Shown here in pieces: positions 61,571 through 64,000 of a stretch of DNA of 64,000 nt. Below the pieces are notes generated by a model. The model was not told the origin of the DNA and did no database searches. It was given only the letters and a program-made list of their open reading frames with translations. Source of the stretch: CAZJRQ01 sp964548535 (GTDB lineage Bacteria > Bacillota > Clostridia > Oscillospirales > Ruminococcaceae); assembly GCA_964548535.1 (NCBI GenBank), contig CAZJRQ010000001.1:124001-188000 (forward strand). The letters run 5' to 3'. The position numbers and the translations under genes are program-made. Position 1 is the first letter of the stretch. Every line of letters starts with the position of its first letter.

Positions 61571-62782
61571 ATGGTTGCTATTTACATTATACTTTTTATA
61601 TCATCACTGCTTTTTTATATTCTTTTTGTAGGAAAACTTTCGTTTTATATTTTTTCTTTCTTTCTACTAACTCCGATAATTTTGAGAGTATTATTAGAAA
61701 TATCAAAAAAGTCTGTTCATATTACTTTCCTAAAAAACAAGCAGTTTTCAGGCAGAAATGATAAAATTCCTGTAATATTGAAAATTGAAAATCGAGGTTT
61801 TTTACCTATTCCGAACTGCCTGATTTCTATTGCTTACACTACACTTGTTGATAATACTACTGAGATTTTAAAAATCAACAGTCCTATTTTTCCAAAAAAT
61901 GCTCAGTACCTTACTTTAAATATCAGTGCACAACACTATGGCACTATAAATTTTAGAATTAGTGAAATAAAAATTATTGATATGTTAAGGCTTTCAAAAA
62001 CTAAAGTTCCGATTTCTAAACAAGATATTTTTGTTTCACAAATGAAAACTATTGTTGTTCCTAATTATGAGGAGCTTGAGAATAATATTTCAAACTACAC
62101 AAACTTGGATATTGAATCTGATAATTATTCTAAAAACAAAAAAGGTGATGACCCTTCTGAAATCTTCAATATACGTGAATACACTGCTGGAGATAAAATA
62201 AGCAGGATTCATTGGAACTTAACAGCTAAACAAGATGAAATCATGATAAAAGATTGCTCTATGCCTATTGCAAATTCTATTGTAATTATTGTAAATCTTT
62301 TTATTGATAAGTCATCAAAAAATAGTGACTATTTAGATTTATATGATGGACTAATTGAAACTATTTCTCTTATCTCAAATTATTTAGCTCAAAATCATTG
62401 TAATCACAAAATAATTTGGTATAACAGTAAGATAAATCAAAACGTTACCTACGAAATAACTGATATTGACAGCTATGAATACATGATAAGTATGCTTTTA
62501 CAAACGCCAACATGCTTTGAAAATAATGATGTAGTTAACAACTTAATAGATGATTACAGCGAAATTTCAAAATGCGGTCATTTAATTTACTGCTCATCAG
62601 ACAAGAATGACAATCAATACAGTGTGCTGACAGATTTCATAAGCTTTACAAAATATACGTCTTTATTAATTGAAAAAAATGTTGACGTTTACAATAATGT
62701 TTTAAATAATGAAGATAATTGTGAAATTATTAGAGTATCCTCAAATTCAGTTTATCAGAGTATTATAAATCTTCACTTATAA
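61571..62782 (+). CDS. DUF58 domain-containing protein
   Basis: 403 residues: two N-terminal membrane helices (about 1-40), a beta-rich segment and the DUF58 core DPSEIFNIREYTAGDKISRIHWNLTAKQDEIMIKD. The remaining part is VWA-like but without a clear MIDAS motif. In Clostridia such MoxR-DUF58-transglutaminase sets are common and of uncertain role, possibly at the cell envelope. Confidence 0.9.
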   Translation: MVAIYIILFISSLLFYILFVGKLSFYIFSFFLLTPIILRVLLEISKKSVHITFLKNKQFSGRNDKIPVILKIENRGFLPIPNCLISIAYTTLVDNTTEILKINSPIFPKNAQYLTLNISAQHYGTINFRISEIKIIDMLRLSKTKVPISKQDIFVSQMKTIVVPNYEELENNISNYTNLDIESDNYSKNKKGDDPSEIFNIREYTAGDKISRIHWNLTAKQDEIMIKDCSMPIANSIVIIVNLFIDKSSKNSDYLDLYDGLIETISLISNYLAQNHCNHKIIWYNSKINQNVTYEITDIDSYEYMISMLLQTPTCFENNDVVNNLIDDYSEISKCGHLIYCSSDKNDNQYSVLTDFISFTKYTSLLIEKNVDVYNNVLNNEDNCEIIRVSSNSVYQSIINLHL

Positions 62783-62800
62783 ATATATAAAGGTGGCAAC

Positions 62801-64000
62801 ATGAAAAAAAAGAAAAAAACAATTACTCCAAATTCTGATACGATTGCTTTAAATAATATTAGGGTTGATGATGACATAAAATTTTCATCTGATAAAGATT
62901 TGAATATTGGCAACTTCAAAGTTGTACAATTCTTTATAGTATTTATCACTACTATTTGTACATTGTATATGGCTGTTTCTTTTCTAGAAATAGAAGTTGA
63001 AAATATTAAAATGATATTTTCTGTTTCTTTGCTTTCGTTTTCGTTCTCAGTAATTAATCAAAAAAACAGAATCGCAAAATTTATAGGAATCGGTTGTTTA
63101 GCGATTCACACTATTTCATTATTCTCTAAGCTATCGGCGATCAGAAATGGTTTTTTTATAGTTATAAATACCTATTTAAAAAAGGCAAATCAGACAAGCA
63201 CAGTTTTTGGCACATATTTAAAAACGATAAACCCTGCTGAATATGAATACTGTCAGACACAGTTTTTCATATTCTTTGCAACGATTTTAATTACAGTACT
63301 TGCAATCGCTTGCAGCATAAAAATTGATTTTCCATTAATGTTAGTAATGACTTTTCCGGTTTTTGAACTTGGTGTATACTGGGGCTGGAACCCAAAACTT
63401 TGGACAGCCATAGGGCTATTTTCCTGCTGGGTAATTGTATTATCACTTCACATAATAAACCATTCTACTAACAAAGAAGGCAGAGGTAACACCTTTGCTA
63501 TTCATAAAAAGAAAAATATTTTCTATTTCACATCAGAGAACATCAAATACAACTTCTTTTCTATCTATGCAAAACTAATTGCTGTTTTGTGCGCTGTAGT
63601 TTTTCTGTTTACTGCTCTTTTCTCTAGCTTGACTGGGTTTGTAAGACCTGAAAAGTTTAACGCTCTTAGAAAAGAAATTTCCACAACTGTTGATGATATT
63701 GCATATAAAGGTTTTTCAGAGGCTATGGCAGATAGCGACGGTATCTTTGGTTTGTTTTCTACCAAAACTGTTGGCGGAATAAACGGTGGAAAGCTAGGTA
63801 GATCATCAAGCATTAGTTTTAACGGATCTACTGCACTGAAAATTGAAACTGAAAAAGTGTCATACCCTCTTTATCTTAAAGGATATGTTGCGGGAGAATA
63901 CAAGAACAACAATTGGACTCAAATTGACATTGACAAAAATGATGACATATTCTCAACGTTTGATGAAAATGAAATATGGCCGCAGGATTTCAATTATATG
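62801..64000 (+). CDS. Transglutaminase-type (TgpA-like) membrane protein, truncated by the window end
   Basis: Open from ATG 62801 (AAAGGTGG upstream) to the last base: 400 residues without a stop. Lys-rich start MKKKKKTITPN, then about six hydrophobic segments (roughly 45-270), then an extracytoplasmic part with LYLKGYVAGEYKNNNWTQID, as seen in TgpA/DUF3488 proteins ahead of the transglutaminase core. The catalytic domain would lie beyond the window. The operon position after MoxR and DUF58 supports the call. Confidence 0.78.
   Translation, partial: MKKKKKTITPNSDTIALNNIRVDDDIKFSSDKDLNIGNFKVVQFFIVFITTICTLYMAVSFLEIEVENIKMIFSVSLLSFSFSVINQKNRIAKFIGIGCLAIHTISLFSKLSAIRNGFFIVINTYLKKANQTSTVFGTYLKTINPAEYEYCQTQFFIFFATILITVLAIACSIKIDFPLMLVMTFPVFELGVYWGWNPKLWTAIGLFSCWVIVLSLHIINHSTNKEGRGNTFAIHKKKNIFYFTSENIKYNFFSIYAKLIAVLCAVVFLFTALFSSLTGFVRPEKFNALRKEISTTVDDIAYKGFSEAMADSDGIFGLFSTKTVGGINGGKLGRSSSISFNGSTALKIETEKVSYPLYLKGYVAGEYKNNNWTQIDIDKNDDIFSTFDENEIWPQDFNYM

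Noticed and set aside
63565..63813. Minus-strand 82-codon frame near the right end
   Set aside because: The plus-strand transglutaminase-type frame is open through the whole region with a proper start. The minus frame is a shadow.
1..64000. tRNA, rRNA, insertion sequence, toxin-antitoxin or phage-defence genes
   Set aside because: I looked for T-loop motifs, transposase signatures, terminal repeats and defence-type gene sets and found none that I could support.

Overview
The window is an AT-rich chromosomal segment of a spore-forming Firmicute. Gene content and order point to the class Clostridia, probably an Oscillospiraceae/Ruminococcaceae-type gut anaerobe. The reasons are a complete spoIIIAA-AH operon, sigG, yqfCD, ylbJ and a Spo0A-family regulator, all next to vertically inherited housekeeping genes with Gram-positive synteny. 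I see no phage, insertion sequence, CRISPR array, tRNA or rRNA. This is core chromosome, not an accessory island.

Layout. 0-2.7 kb: the 3' end of an adenosylhomocysteinase-like gene, a small PF06541-type membrane protein and, on the minus strand, a PRPP synthetase-like gene followed by an IspD/TarI-type cytidylyltransferase. 3-9.6 kb: murD, two M42 aminopeptidases, a GNAT acetyltransferase, a methionine gamma-lyase-family PLP enzyme and hprK. 9.6-16.8 kb: PHP phosphoesterase, murB, rapZ, whiA, dnaE and a 55-codon ORF. 16.9-21.5 kb: the YfmF/YfmH M16 pair, lgt with a long charged tail, and folD. 21.7-28.4 kb: rpsO, pnp, sigG, an atypical spo0A-like gene, ylmC/ymxH, rpsB and tsf. 28.5-39.2 kb: a Cys-containing small protein and ylbJ on the minus strand, then yqfC-yqfD-phoH-ybeY-dgkA-era-yqzL-recO-mutS2 and a Xer-type recombinase on the plus strand. 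39.2-45.4 kb (minus): thyX-tmk-DUF2156-DJ-1-fthC-mltG-U32. 45.5-54.9 kb (minus): nusB, TsaD paralogue, xseA, xseB, ispA, dxs, tlyA, nadK, argR, recN. 55-60.3 kb (minus): spoIIIAA-AH, then asp23. 60.6-64 kb (plus): MoxR ATPase, DUF58 protein and a truncated transglutaminase-type membrane protein.

How the parts fit. The window supplies peptidoglycan synthesis and its carbon-linked control (murD, murB, mltG, rapZ, whiA, hprK), isoprenoid synthesis (dxs, ispA, perhaps ispD), replication and repair (dnaE, recO, recN, xseAB, mutS2), ribosome and RNA maturation (era, ybeY, rpsO, rpsB, tsf, pnp, nusB, tlyA), folate and thymidylate metabolism (folD, fthC, thyX, tmk), and the mother-cell to forespore channel with sigma-G. 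Good promoter matches can be read directly: sigma-A type sites before many operons, a sigma-F type site before sigG, and sigma-E type sites before ylbJ/yqfC and possibly spoIIIAA.

No clearly novel multigene system is visible. The observations most worth following are: a Spo0A-family regulator with a degenerate receiver and a nearby 0A box, with spoIVB-spo0A missing from its usual place after recN; a hairpin element recurring directly upstream of three unrelated genes; overlapping divergent sigma-E-like promoters; 15-bp tandem repeats that begin at the era stop codon; and a TsaD paralogue where folD usually lies.
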